The position numbers and the translations under genes were made by a program. Positions 22,141 to 35,700 of a stretch of DNA of 64,000 nucleotides are shown piece by piece. Source of the DNA: Stercorarius parasiticus (Eukaryota; Chordata; Aves; Charadriiformes; Stercorariidae); NCBI GenBank assembly GCA_013396915.1, contig VWZL01000355.1:434001-498000 (forward strand), read 5' to 3'. Positions within the stretch are counted from its first letter, which is position 1, and each line of letters opens with the position of its first letter. Below the pieces are notes generated by a model. That model searched no databases. It had not been told where the DNA came from and saw nothing but the letters and a program-made list of their open reading frames with translations.

Positions 22141-24778
22141 GTGATAATTTTTATTTTTTTAAGAAAACTGTTCCCAAAGCAAATCTGATTTCTATTTCAT
22201 CTCACAGCCTGGCAAGGATTCACATGTTTCTTGGTCGATACTTCTCTTCTTTAGTCAGTATATAGGGAATCATATACTGATTCCTATATCTGTATAAAAA
22301 ACCTCCAAAAAATGCGGGGTTTTGGGGGGAAAAAAAACCCCAAAGTTCTGCAAACCAATTCTTAAATGATCAAGCAATGTAATATAAGAAATTATATATG
22401 ATAGTCAGGCACTTTTGGCCATGAAAACATCAAAAGCCTGGAAACAAGAAGTTTTACAAAACCACCTTTGACACGTGAATGAAAACAGAGCCTCCAAGTA
22501 ACCTTCAGCCAAAGTGGTTCTGACGTAAGATAGATTGCAAATTGACCTTAAGAGCAGCAAAGGAAATGAGCTAAGAAATGGGAAGAATTATTTTCTGTGT
22601 CTCTTATCAGTGACTACAACTACTGACTGAGAAGGAAATGCAACCACCACCATTACATGTAGAAACCTTACACATCGCGGGCAAAGTGGAGAAAGAGGCT
22701 TAAAATCCTTGTGAAAGGCAGTCACTGAGGGAAAGTGGTGCTGGAAATGCTGGGATGTACGTGTTGTGTTCACACCTATTTATCATATCTCTAAGAAAGG
22801 AGCCAGAAATAACATCCAGAATAATTAAAAAACAAGCTATAATACTCTATATGCCAAGAAAGTTGTAACCACTGTCATATTCTCTTCCTTTCAAGAAATA
22901 AATATTTCAAGTGCACCTAAGGAAAGAACTGGTTGGATTTCAACCCGGTCTAGGGTAAACATACCATGCCAAAGAAAGTGCCCCTCCATCAAGCAATATT
23001 CAGAGAAACAAATCTTAGGGTATGTAACAGTCTCTGGCAGATGCAGCAATGACTTGAGATACAAAGGGGTGGTGGAGATAACACTGTGCTCTGAAAGAGC
23101 TTGGTTGCTGCAATAGAAATTCAAAATACAAGAGAATGGTTGACTAAGAGCATACATTGTAAAGAAATAGTGTTCTGCAGAGCAAAAGGTAAATTTGCAC
23201 CTGAACACATACATATATATACGTAGAACATGACTGAGATATGTGAATGAATGGAAAAAATGCCTTTGAAGAAAAAAATACCAAATATCAATGAAACCTT
23301 TAGCCACAAGTCACAAAAGAAATGAGAGATCTAAAAAAGCAACCAAGTTAAACCCAAATTTGAAAGCTCAGTGAATAAATGAGTGTTTATAAAGATGAAT
23401 GAAAATTGAATACCACAGAGAATCAATGAAATTATACACAACCACAGGAACCTGTTACAACCTCCTCTTCTGCAACACCACCATGCAGGAGCCTGGGACA
23501 GTACCCTCCATATTTTCATTTAGTTTCCCAAATTAAATCATTCATTCTGAGTTCATATCAATAGATGGGGACATGAGCAGCATGGCCACAAGCCACTTAC
23601 CATATGTAGCCTTACAGTAGCCAAAGAAATAAAGACGTCAGAAAAAGCTAATTAGCTAGATAAGACCTCTGCTTTAAGGAAGACACACCACTTAATGTAG
23701 AACTAGAAGGTGCTCAGACGTTGCTGTTCTAAAGGTTTATAAGAAACTCATCTTGTCTAGAACAGACACTGAAAAATTAGCTTACAGGGAAGCAGAACTG
23801 TCCCCATTACAGTTCAATAACAGAGAGCACAACAAAATGCGGAAGGAATTTGGGATAGTGAGCCATAGCGTGTATGACTTTTAGATAAAATGTAAGTTGA
23901 ATTCTCCAGGTAGCCTTGAAGGCAAGTAAACAGTAGTAAGAAGAAATCAATATGATATCAAAAGTGTATTCAGTATTCTGAAAAGTAGCCTAGTGGGGAC
24001 AAAGCTCTAGATAAACAATATAGGAAGTTGAGGTGGTTTTTTTCCTCTAGACTGGAAAATTAGAACAGAATTAGGGTGCTACAGCTGTTATTTACAATGT
24101 CAGAATTTACAACACAGATGCATTTGAAATGGTATCAGTGGTATCAGAATACAGTAGAAACATTCTTATCTGAGGTTTGCACGGTAACTACTGACACGTA
24201 ACATGTGAGTCTCTAACGTCTTGCACACTGGGAAAGCACTGACATCTGTTCACAATGATGTGAACAATACCAGAATAAAGCATTACAGTTTGCACCTGCT
24301 TTAATAGGTTTTTCATGGGATGAAATAACAACACTCGACGCCCCAAATTCAAAGCAGCTTTTAAAAAACATGCTGAGAAAAAAAGCTTATTTTCCATCTT
24401 CTTTTAAATTAATACCCTGGCTTGCAACCAATAACTCATGTACATGGATAGCGTTATTAAAAAAAAGTGGGAGGATTCATTTCATCATGGAAGAAATTAA
24501 AAAATGCAATGTATATATTGTCCAATTTGAAATAAATTTCTGTAGTGGAAATTCCTGAATTGAAATGGCAGTGTTACTATAATGTTTTTGCATTCCTCAA
24601 CAAAAAGTAATTATTTTTGATAAGTTTGGCCTCACACTGGACCTCATCAATTCATTTGACTATTTCACATCATATCATTATCACAGTAAAATAAGACAGT
24701 AAATTGAAAACATATTATGCGTAAAAATTCAATCTACAGACATGTTCATTTATAGTCATAATACATGTGCATATCACC
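22141..24778. other. Unique AT-rich sequence with two hairpins
   Basis: A hairpin at 22260-22289 has an 11-bp stem with one bulged G. A second at 22316-22341 pairs GGGGTTTT with AAAACCCC. A 138-codon minus frame (22891-23307) shows no domain and is within chance expectation. No repeat family recognised. Confidence 0.5.
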
Positions 24779-24808
24779 ATACATATATGTGTGTGTGTAT
24801 ATATAAAT
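24779..24808. repeat. Short TA/TG microsatellite
   Basis: CATATATGTGTGTGTGTATATATAA-type alternating tract. Confidence 0.8.
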
Positions 24809-27800
24809 TAGTAGTAGATTGCAAAAGATTTTGCAAAGCACAATGAACACTATCTCTATTTTATCAACGGAGAAGCAGAAACAAAAGGCAAATTATTTAA
24901 CAGCCTTATTCATGCCACATTTGTTATATTCTAGTTCAGAAGTAGAAGGAAATACATGGAAACAAGGGAAAAATGCCTTTAAAATCAAGCTGTGTTTCTT
25001 CTGCCAAGCCTTCTCACTGAATCCTTTCCTGCCCTGACCATGGCATTGTCTACACACACTTATATATTTGAAGTTTTTTTGCTCATTTTCATTCTTAATT
25101 TCCTTCTGGCATATCTAAGACACCTCCAGAAAAAGACAGATAATGAAACTGATGTGGTCTAATGAAAGTATTTGTTGTGGTGTTGAACAAATTCTTCAAA
25201 ATAGTTCAGTTACAGCTAATACTTAGCCATGCAGAATGTTCCTTTTCCTCCATTAGCTCCTTGCTGTGCTGCTTTGTGATCAACTCCTATAAGCTTTTTA
25301 GTTGTAATGAAGAAAATTGAGGCTAATGAGTCAAAAGGGCAGCAGCAATTGATTCATAATGTCATGCCTGACCTTCTGGAGGGCAATCTTTAGTAAAGGC
25401 ATTGACAAAAATAAGTTAGGCTGTAAGGAGGAATTTGAAGGCTGCAGTTTGAAACAATTCAGAAGGCCGCAAATAGGTAGGTTATGCAAAGGGTTTTTAT
25501 CGAAGAGGTTAACAGCACTCGGAATGCCTGTTGATTTGAAAGGGGCTGCTTCACTGGGAGGGTTTGAAGAAAGAACCAACTACAAAGAAAGCTTCTTTAT
25601 TAATATATGAGGCTGAAAGTATTTCAGAAAGAGACATTTAACAACCACTTTAAAGGTTTGGGGGTTACAAGATGAGCTGTGCAACACACACATGAAATGT
25701 TCTTCGGTGGTTTAGGTTTCATTTTGCTTGCAATAGTGTCTCAAATCCATTTTCACAATCATTCACCTTTTCAGTAACGCAGATAGAACCTTGGCAGGAA
25801 CTATCTTGAAAGCTCATTTCACTTGTTCTCTTTTAGGAACAAATGGGTGAAAACACTACAAACTGAGGGGCATCAAGGGGCGTACTGCAGAAGGGATGTT
25901 AATCTCTATACAAGGTTAATTTGCTTTCTTCGTACTTCTTTAAATATCTATTAGTGTAACATCTGTTGGAGATTGTTGCTATTTTACATTCAGCAGAGTA
26001 ATCATTAGGAAGAGGAACATGCTCAATGAAGGGAGGTGGTGCTTGGAGGGACATCTATAGTCTGGTTCTGTCCCTTAAGTGATTGTAGCTATTAAAAAAT
26101 ACGGTGGTGTCTCTTCTGCCACCGATATGTAGCAGGAAGATTTCCCAATGCCAAGGGGCTCCTCAGGAAGCCCGGTGAGTGTGAGACAGAGAGGGGAAAC
26201 CCATTTCAATGTATATCATTGCTAAACAGTAAAATTACAAGGGCAACAGAGTTTTAATAAGTCGAAGAATCCCACTGCAGAGATTACAAAAAAAAGTAGA
26301 GTATTTTCTCTACTTTCTCTCCTCTGGGAGAGGGAGCATTTCTAATTTCCATTTTGACCAAAATCTCAGAGAGCGGAAAGAATACAATAATACTGAAAAG
26401 AGTGTTCATAATTAGTTTTTTGCCCCAAAACAACTTCATATAAAATGCTCTGAGTTAAGAACTTCCTCAAACTAAGTTAAACTTAATTTTTGCAATAGCA
26501 AAAATAGATTTCATTTTTCAAGTCTCAAAATATTTGTTTTGTGCAATTGGAAGAAAGCTCATCACCACTTCAAAAAGTCAGATACCACTGCCCTATCTTT
26601 TCATCATCGCTAAATCAGTGCCAATGAATTTAAAAAGATACTGATTTGGGATAAAGAGATGTGAAAATCTATCTGCCTTGAAACTTCTTTTTATATTGAC
26701 ATTCAATGCAGTACATTCAATCATCACTAGCATATTAAAGCATCTCAGCTTAGTTCTGACAGCAATACTTTTTTTATGGCTAGATGTTAATTTACAGAAA
26801 AGTAAATGCAGGAAAGGTTGAGCTGACCTAAATGATTGACTGTCATGACTGGGAAATGTGTCATGAGGCTGCAAACCTTTAATGGACAGTCACTTTAATT
26901 ATTTAGATAGAAGTGTCAGTTGAGCAGGCCATACAGTGCCTGCTCTCAGTTTGAAGTAAAACAGAAACATTCCCAGAATTATCTCACAGAATATGAGACA
27001 AGAGCAAATAAGGAAGAAATGTAGGAGGGATCGATAAACGTGGAGACAGAACCCAAAATTTCAACTCTAAACTCAATACGTTTTGCTTCATGTTCTGTTG
27101 TACGGTACTCAGGATGGAAATTCTTTTTTTTTTTTATCAAAATCTGACTAAAATCCTTCATGAAACGGTTCTCTAAATATCAAACAAAAAGAATACACTG
27201 AAGCAGACTCCAGTGCTTAGCGTATTTGGTTAATATAATTCCCTTCGTCCTTATAGTCATACTATTTCCTAAAAGAATTTGCTGTGGAAAAAATAAGTTA
27301 AATCTCCAAGGACTGATAACGACATTGACCAAAAAACCCAAACAAACAAATAAGAAAGAAAAAAATGTATCCATATCTGAGGGACATTGTAGCTGTTCTC
27401 AATTTGTTTTGTTGTGAATCTGCAGGTTTTCCGATTCCCCAGAAAAAAACAAGAAATCATAGTGTTTACATGCAATTTTGCTATCAATAGAGTAAACTGG
27501 AATTTTATCTGACATTGTTTCATTATGCAGATACACAGCAGTCATGACACTGGTTGATTTGAAAAACAAAATGTTGTTGGAAGGTTGTTGTAGTTGTTCA
27601 TGTCCTGTCTTTTTTCCCAGGGAGACCACCTAAAGTTCATTTTTATGTTTTTCTGGCTAGAGAGCTTCTTATACTGTTGGAGAAAAGTGATACCTCCCCC
27701 CGTCATAGCATCTATCTATGTTATTATGCTTTCTGTTCACAGAACCATTTTGAATCACACAATGCTACAGTATCCAAACCAAAAACACAAAGAAGGTCAA

Positions 27801-30800
27801 GCAGGGAGTTACATTTTTTCTCCTTTCCTCTTGTTTTCTCCATATTTCTTGTTCTATACCTTGACTAGATGCAAATAAATGAAGTTATGCAAGAGTTTAT
27901 CCTCATAATATGGCAGCTCAAAGTACAAAATTCCAAAGACTGCAAGAGATCTCACCACCAGAAGCAGGATTAGAACTTGTTACCTAAATTACAGATACTC
28001 GAATGGATATAATCCTTGAATAAGTATGACAAAATTCAATTAAAAATATAGTTTGCTTATGTGGAGTTTATTTTGAAATTAGAAATTTTTTATAGGGGAT
28101 CTGATTTCCAAATGTATAGATACACAGAATTTCTTAAACTAGTTCACCTTTAAATTTTTAATTGCAAGTACCATAAATGCAGTTTAGGAAGGAAGGATGA
28201 AATTTGTAAATTTGCCATTCTCAAATAGTGGGATCCAAGCAGTGAACACTCAAAACATCACAAGTAACATTTCAGCTTTTCGTTGTTCATCTGGACTGAT
28301 GAACAATTAACAAAATTAAGGGTTTTCCAGATTTGAGTTTGTTTTGAGGGAGACTCTTAGGAAAATTAGTATTGTAAAAGGCATGGAGTTTGATACTGTT
28401 AGAAATATAATCAAGTTTTGAGAAATTAAATCATATAAGCAAAAAGCATATAAGGAAAAAGCATATTTTCCATTGCTTCTCCCACTCCCCAAGTTTCCAG
28501 TAAATTGTCTATTAAGACAGTTTTTAATGACCTTTTTATGCTGCTTTCATAGCGTTTTCTACACTTAGCTTCATCACATCCTCTAATTTTACTGCAGCAA
28601 CATCAAAATGATATTATTGCCATAAAGAAAAATATTGTCATAAAGACGTCTTTTCACAATCTGAAAATGTTTAAGCAGGGCAAGCAGGCCAAAAGAAGAA
28701 GTTTCCTTGGCACTCAAAGGCAAGGCACAAACACTAAACCCACAAGAAAAGCTAACAGCTTATATATGAATGACAAAAAAAGGGTGAAAAAATTCAAATT
28801 TCTTTTTTTGTACCTTTGCTTTATCTCCTTCTTCCATATTTTTCTAGATATCCAGGACATCTATGTTTTCATAATAATTTGTTATAATTCAAAAATTAGC
28901 ATTACAATTCACATTTCTGTTTCCCACAGGGATCATGTACCTCACAGTAAATACAAAATAAAACACTATGATGAAAATCTTAAAGTATCGAACATTTGAG
29001 GTGTGAAACAGAGTTAAAAAACCACAATCAGTCTTCTCACCACCATCATCATGAAACTAATGCAGGAAAGAAACATTAATCTTTTTAATTCTACTTGCAA
29101 CTGGGAGAAACTGATGCAAATGTTGTGAAAGAACAAACCCTTCTTCCTACAGTGGTACCATAAAAAACATAAGAAAGAGACCTGAGAAACTGTGATATAT
29201 TTGGTTTCTTTTCTTCTTTTTTTTTTTAAGGAAAATATTTACGTAAGGTTAAGTAATATAACCAGAAATTGTATTTTCTATATGACATTGTAGTTAATCT
29301 AGACAAATAAAAAAGAGGGAAAAAAGAGAAAAAAAGCTATTATTATTGAACATTACTTCAAATTGTCGTTTAATATGTGGTGGCCTGGTGCTCTCAAGTC
29401 TTGTCTTTTCATGAAACATTACAAAGCAACAGTAGGAAGAGAGGTAGGAAAGTCATCAGTAATTTAGTTGGTGATGCCTTGCAGGTTTGTGGTTCAGTCA
29501 GTATGGCCTTGCTGGTGCACGTCTACAGGAACAGCTGTCTAACTATTTTGGTATTTGTTTCTGCTTTTGCTTAGCTTTGAACAATTGTGTTATATATAGA
29601 CTACTCTAATTAATAGAGAGTAATAACAGAGAATAAAATGCATCACACAAGAGCGCAAGTGTGGGAGGACAGCAGGTAACTTGAAAATACTGACACAGGA
29701 TGATAGCAGAGGCCCCAGGACTATAAAAACTTATCAGTGGTCAGGTATTGGTCACCAAAGAAACACAAACTCAGGAGACAGGTAAAACCAGCTTTAGGGG
29801 TAAAAAAGAAACCAAAGAACAAGTCTCCAAAATCTGTAAATCACACTATGTAGTAAACTCATACATAACCATGGAACTGCAAACCAAGAGCAAGTAAAAG
29901 GTCTGCGTTAGAAAATGCATACAAATTAAGTTAAGTGGACCCAAAAATGCAGAGGAGGAAACACTCACCATCAGCGGGATACACCTTTTGGCAAAGGGCG
30001 TTGAATGCTGACAACTTGCTGTAACTCTCCTTTCCCTGGCTAAAATCATCAACCTCAGGAGTTGAGGGGGCACTAGAAAAAGGAGCACAACATCAGAGAA
30101 AAGGGTAAAGAAGAAATCTATCAGCTTGAACCATATATAACGTGAACTTTCAGTCTTAGCTTCATTGCAACAGAACAATTAATAATTCTAGGATTAGACC
30201 ATTAAGACTTTAATTAAGCTAACAATAAAATCTTGGGTTTGTATATAAGGGGTATTCCTTTGGGCTACATAAAATGCACTGGCAGTAATGCAACAAATTG
30301 ATGGAGAATTCAAGCAATGTAGTTTGTAAATTGGATGCAACAAACTGATAACAGATTGGTAGAAAATGCACCATTAACACAGACACTTAAAATTTATCAC
30401 AACAAATTGGTAGCAGCCGTAATATACAAACTTCCAGGAAACAAAGCACGTTCTCTGCAGAGGCACCACCAAAGTAGTTATGCTGTGTTAAATTCTGGTG
30501 CCTTCTGTACTCTAGGGAGGAAAGCAACTCCCTAATAGCTCTTTCAGAGGCAGATTTTCTTCCTTTCATGCTGCCCCCTTGTTCATAAGGTTCCACCCAT
30601 GCATTGTCCAGCAGTACAGAAGGTTCAGAAGAACGGTGAATCTACTGTCCATCCAGACTGAAATCCTGATGCAAGTAGCTTCCTCAGAGAATCAGGGTCA
30701 CCTTTGCCTCTACAAGGTTCAGCTGTGAGCTGATTTGAATTCTACTCTAATATTAAGCACAAGCCTTCCTGAGCTGCTTTGGAGTGGCCTTTGAAACTGT

Positions 30801-31295
30801 GCAAGATGGAGTTAAATTGGGATATATTCTCGATTCTTCCTTTTCCTTTATGTTTACTCTTGACATCTAGCTACTTCTCCATCTACTTTCTACCTGCATC
30901 CTTAATAGCCTAACAGCTTCTTTGGTTCTAGCCATGCATTTTTTTTCTTCGGTCTCTTATTAGAGAAACTGAAATAAACTGTTTGCATTAGATATGCTTC
31001 ATGTTTTGTGGATTTTTTTGAGTTAAAAGTTACAAACAGAAATGTTTAAGGTGACCAAGAAGGACAAACAACAGTGGAAAATCACCTGTTCATATACTGA
31101 CCTTTAATTATCATGATCTTTCAGACTGAACAGGACTATGGATGCTCTGCATTCTCTTCCTTCATTCAGACAATGCCTTTTACCACCAATTGCAACAGAA
31201 GTTAACTCCTGAAACCAAAGACGTGCCTCTTCCAAGACTCTATATCACATTACAGAACTTTTAAACTCATCAAATTAATTAGATTAATCAAATGC
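24809..31295. other. Unique AT-rich sequence, low-complexity tracts only
   Basis: It contains T12 at 27124-27135, A-rich CAAACAAA tracts near 27330-27365 and a T-run near 29217-29229. Between 25331 and 25610 both strands are open for about 82 codons with no recognisable protein. No transposon family or exon identified. Confidence 0.5.
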
Positions 31296-31335
31296 TTATT
31301 AACTTATTAGCTTATTAACTTATTAACTTAATGAC
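31296..31335. repeat. Octamer tandem repeat (TTATTAAC)5
   Basis: Five tandem 8-bp units: TTATTAAC, TTATTAGC, TTATTAAC, TTATTAAC, TTAATGAC. Units 1, 3 and 4 are identical; units 2 and 5 carry substitutions. Confidence 0.9.
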
Positions 31336-32665
31336 CGAGGTTATTTTTGTTGTTTTCTACATAGATTTTCCAATCTTTTTTTATGAACCTCCCTGGGCTG
31401 TCAAAACACCGATGATTAACAAGTTCTACCACTTTTTGTGTCATCTTCTGTGCTTGTTTTTGCAGGGCAAGGTGTTTCCTTCCCTCCCTCTGCAACAGCC
31501 ACCTTTCCATGTCATCAGGCCATCCTGTTTTTCTTTGGTCAGAAGGGGTAACATTCACGCTTATGTCTCTCTGTCTTTGCCACCATCTATATTTGTGCCG
31601 TGTTCTCTTTCATTTGTGCCGCTCCTTATCAAGAAAGAAGTCTTCATCTTTTCAATCTGGCTTCACGCAAGATTTTCATATGCTTCTTGAAAGATCTTAC
31701 TGGCAAACAGAGAAGTTCTAGGTTGGCAAAGGTAATGGTTTACTTTAAACTGCTGCTGTGTTGGAAAACAGCTGATTCATGAGCATCTGAGCTTTCTGTG
31801 CACTGTCAGCGCTGCAGACAGGTAGAGAAGAAAACTTTGTCAGTCAGCTGATATTGTTCCATCTTTGTGTTTTAAGCAGAGCACTGATTCATATCTCTAA
31901 ATGTCTTTTACATCTCTTGGGTTAATTTGAGATGGGGAGGCCTAAACTGAACATAGTCATCCTAGGGCGGGCATACTTCTTATAACATTATTATAATAGT
32001 ATCATCTATACTGCTTTTCATCCCATTTATTAAGAAGCTCAGCATTGTATATGATTTTTAATCACAGCTGAAAAATGGGTAGATACTTTCAGAGATATCT
32101 CCACAAATGACTGTCTTGATTGCTTCCTGCTTAATGTCCTGAGTTTCACATCGGAGACATTTCATCTCAGAGCAAAGAGTAAATTTAGAAGCTACAAGTT
32201 ATATTTTTCCTTCCCCAAGCACACCAAGGTAGCTTTTTGGGTGAAGACTTCAGACGTTTCATTAGGATCTCAATTACCTAAGGAAGTCTGTAACTGAGCA
32301 CGAAATACAAACAGTTTCCTATTGTCTGGCAAGATGCTAATTTGCCGGAAAAGAGCTTTACTCCTTTTCAGGCTGAAGTGTCACTAATTGGTACACTTCA
32401 GAAAGGCCACACAAAATCCTAAGGATAATTACGGCTGCACTGGTATTATCTTCAGTAGTAACCTCTGGAAAGGCATCAGTTACCCCTCTGGCCTTTTTAA
32501 ATTCTAGATCCTTACTGTAAGCCCTATGTGATAAAGTGTTTAGCCTGAGTAGACTCACAGAACTGCTCTATTCTGAGGTTTAAAAACGAAGATTTTTAAA
32601 AAATATCACTAAATTCAGGAAGTGGCAGTTTTTTATTCTTGGGCAAAGTCCAACTGTGTTATTTT
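31336..32665. other. Unique sequence, nothing recognised
   Basis: A 119-codon frame on + (31331-31690) is hydrophobic and pyrimidine-driven with no family resemblance. Confidence 0.5.
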
Positions 32666-32731
32666 CCACTTCTAAGAAAAATAAGTGGAAGAAAGAAGTC
32701 TTCTTTCAGTCTTCTAAGAAAAAGACTGAAA
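32666..32731. other. Two adjacent hairpins sharing the same loop sequence
   Basis: First hairpin: CCACTT (32666-32671), loop CTAAGAAAAAT, AAGTGG (32683-32688). Second: TTTCAGTCTT (32704-32713), loop CTAAGAAA, AAGACTGAAA (32722-32731), a perfect 10-bp stem. Both loops begin CTAAGAAA although the stems differ. Confidence 0.85.
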
Positions 32732-35700
32732 ACATAGTATCTGCCTATTTTTAAATATGTTAATATTATAAAGAAATAATTTTTAAATATTATCATTAAT
32801 GATAATAATAATTACAGCAATAATAATATATTTTTATGCTGATAGATGTCCAAGCAGTTTCTTGCTTAAATACTTTCTTACAGAAAGCTCTGAGGATAAG
32901 GACTGATAAGATATCACTGACAAGTCATACGAGATTATTGTAGTTGACAAACACAAAATTGGAATCTCCGCCAAACCTGAGTTAAAATTAATTTCAGATG
33001 AAAGCTGTATATCGAAAAGCATAGAAAGGTGTTGTCAAAATATGCAAGACCCCCTTACTCTGCCCCTGTAGGCAGAATAAACAGATTATTTTTTTCCTCC
33101 AGTTACTAGAGAGTAGAATAGTAGCCCTCATTGGGAAACAAATTATTTAAAAATAGTTTCAAAGCACATTTGGAGTGGAGAAGGTATTTTCTCAGGGATG
33201 ATTTTTTTTAATGAGGAATACATCAATATTCAGTCATTAGCAGTGTTAATACGCTTAAGTGGAATTTTAAGTTCTTGATATTCATAGGGCCATTAAATGC
33301 TAAGTTAGCATTAGCTGTTACTTATTTCTCTAAAGATCAAAACCAATGCTTTAACTACGTGAGATTAAAACTAGCCCTCCCTGCATCCCCCCAAAACTTA
33401 CTTTTTTCTTTTCACACTTCCTTCATATTAAAAAATGATGAAAATTATGCCAGTAGGAGGGTATAAGTATTTAATATAATATTGAAGGATGTACTTTTCA
33501 AACTTGCAGAACTGTCTCTTTACATCGATATTTGAATTCTGAATTTTGGTTTGCTGTATTCAATTATTTGGAACAGATCAAATATTTAAAAAAAAAAACA
33601 AACCCCAAAACTGTAAACATCTGTATCTGGTAAATTCCCTAAGACATGAATATTCATTTTAGGAATAAACCCTGTAATTAATTGTTTCACCCCAACCATA
33701 ATTCTTACATACATCTTACTACAAAACTTTTCATGAAGGTCATGATTGTTCCATTGGTACCATCAGTGGAAATTTGTCTTCAAAATTCTTTTGTGTAAGA
33801 GAAGAGAAGTAAGTACAACATTTTCTTTTTCAAGATGCTTAAAATACAAAGTTGAAACAAAAGTAAAGCAGAAATCATTTATTATATGCAAAATGTTGCA
33901 AGAAAAGTCAAGATGTTCTGCTTTCCATGAAAAAGCCCATAGTGAAGTTATAAATACACATGTCCAGTTTTCACTACAAATCAATATACCAAATCAATGT
34001 ACATCTCTCAATTAAGTCTATTTTACATTTTAATATGGTTTGAATGTACTTCACTAGACATCATGTGAAGACATGCTGAGAAACTTACTTTTCCAATTAA
34101 CTGAAAGTTTTCAGGCACTCAGTGGACTATATTCAGATCTACCAAAGATTATATAGTACATACCTGCACTGTTTAAATGTAGGACAGCTTGATAATTAAT
34201 CAATTTGTCCAGACTGCTTCAGCGCATGATTAAGTAATACTATGAGTTCAGGCTGGGAAATCCATGCTGAAAGGCAAAAGGAAACTATTATGAAAGTCTG
34301 AGAAACCTGCCATAGTATGTCTAGGAAATGATAACAGTCTTTAGAGAATTAAGCTCTCTAGAACGAATGGCTGTTTAAAGGTAGTTAGTCCTCAAGCTCT
34401 TACAACAGAGAAAAAGAGTACACACAAGTCAATGGAAGAATCAGTAGTCCAACCTCGTATATTACAGGACAGCAACAAGAACTAAAAATTAATACAATGA
34501 AGATCCTGACATTAATCTTTCAGTTACAGTTTAAATCTCTTTTTGCCAGAAATATTGTGCTAATATTCTTAATGGCTTTCCATCTAGAGGTAGATGCTGA
34601 GACGGGCTACATTAATTGTGGATAACATATCTGTAAAGAGAATAAGGACAGCCATAGTAACTTTCTCATGCTGCCTTTTTTTATATTCTTTTCCCCAGTT
34701 TCTTCTGCCATTAGCACTGTGGGTATTTCACCTGGACTCCATCAGATGGACCCACAGTATTTTTCAGTCATGCAATAATATAGCACCGGAAGGCTCAAAG
34801 CTGTTGGTTTGCTAAGGACAGGTATCAACGGGCAGCTCTGGAGAGGAACACACGCTGTGAGGACAAGGATGGATTTCCCCATTGATCACAACTACTGGAT
34901 ATTTCATCTGTCTCTCCTTTCTAACTCCTAAAGCTTCAATCCCCACCCACATGAGTTGCAGGAGAACCGGAAATACTGCAGGGCTTTATATTATTTTCTG
35001 GAAAAAAATACTTTCCACCTCTTCTGGTAAGGCTACCCCAGAGCCCAAGAGCTTTATCAGAAGCTGACGCTGATTAGTACTTCATAGGATCATGTCATTA
35101 GACATCTCCTAAAAATTATAGCATGAAGTAAAGTAGTGAAATAATTAAGATAGAATATTTTGCTTCTCATAATGCAAAAGAAATCTTGGCTTTAGAAGAC
35201 GGGACTTTATTATTATTTTTTATGGGATATATCAGTAGCACTGTAAAATTTCAGTTTTCCCAGCAACAAAATCAATGGAGTATTATATCTAAAATCTTTT
35301 GAATTCTCTAAATGTACTAAGTGATTTGTGTAAGTCATTTTAGAGGGAAAACTGCTGCAGAAAGTGAAAAGATTTTCCACACACTGAGGCAGCCTTGAAC
35401 ATATATGAATCACAAATATTATTTGCCATTAAACATACAAAATGAAGTGTACATAACTACACATTCAACAATTATTACAAACCAGCACATTAATACTTAT
35501 TCTTTGCACTTAATTGTCCATTCCCACAACATAACATATTTAGTTGCAAGCTCTTTGAAGTGCAATGAATTCTTTTAGTAGCTTTGCTGCAATTCAATTT
35601 TAATTTGCTTTTTTATGTAGCATCTTTGATACAATGTATCTTGAATTGTGTGATAGTAAGGTAAAAATAATGGGAACACTTCAGAGTTGCATGCTGCTAT

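Noticed and set aside
21794..22144. Open frames of 78-109 codons spanning the N gap
   Set aside because: They translate Ns as unknown residues across CR1 and unrelated flank, so they are artefacts.
22891..23307. 138-codon minus-strand open frame
   Set aside because: No domain or codon-like pattern. With stop frequency near 6% per codon, one or two such frames are expected by chance in 64 kb over six frames.
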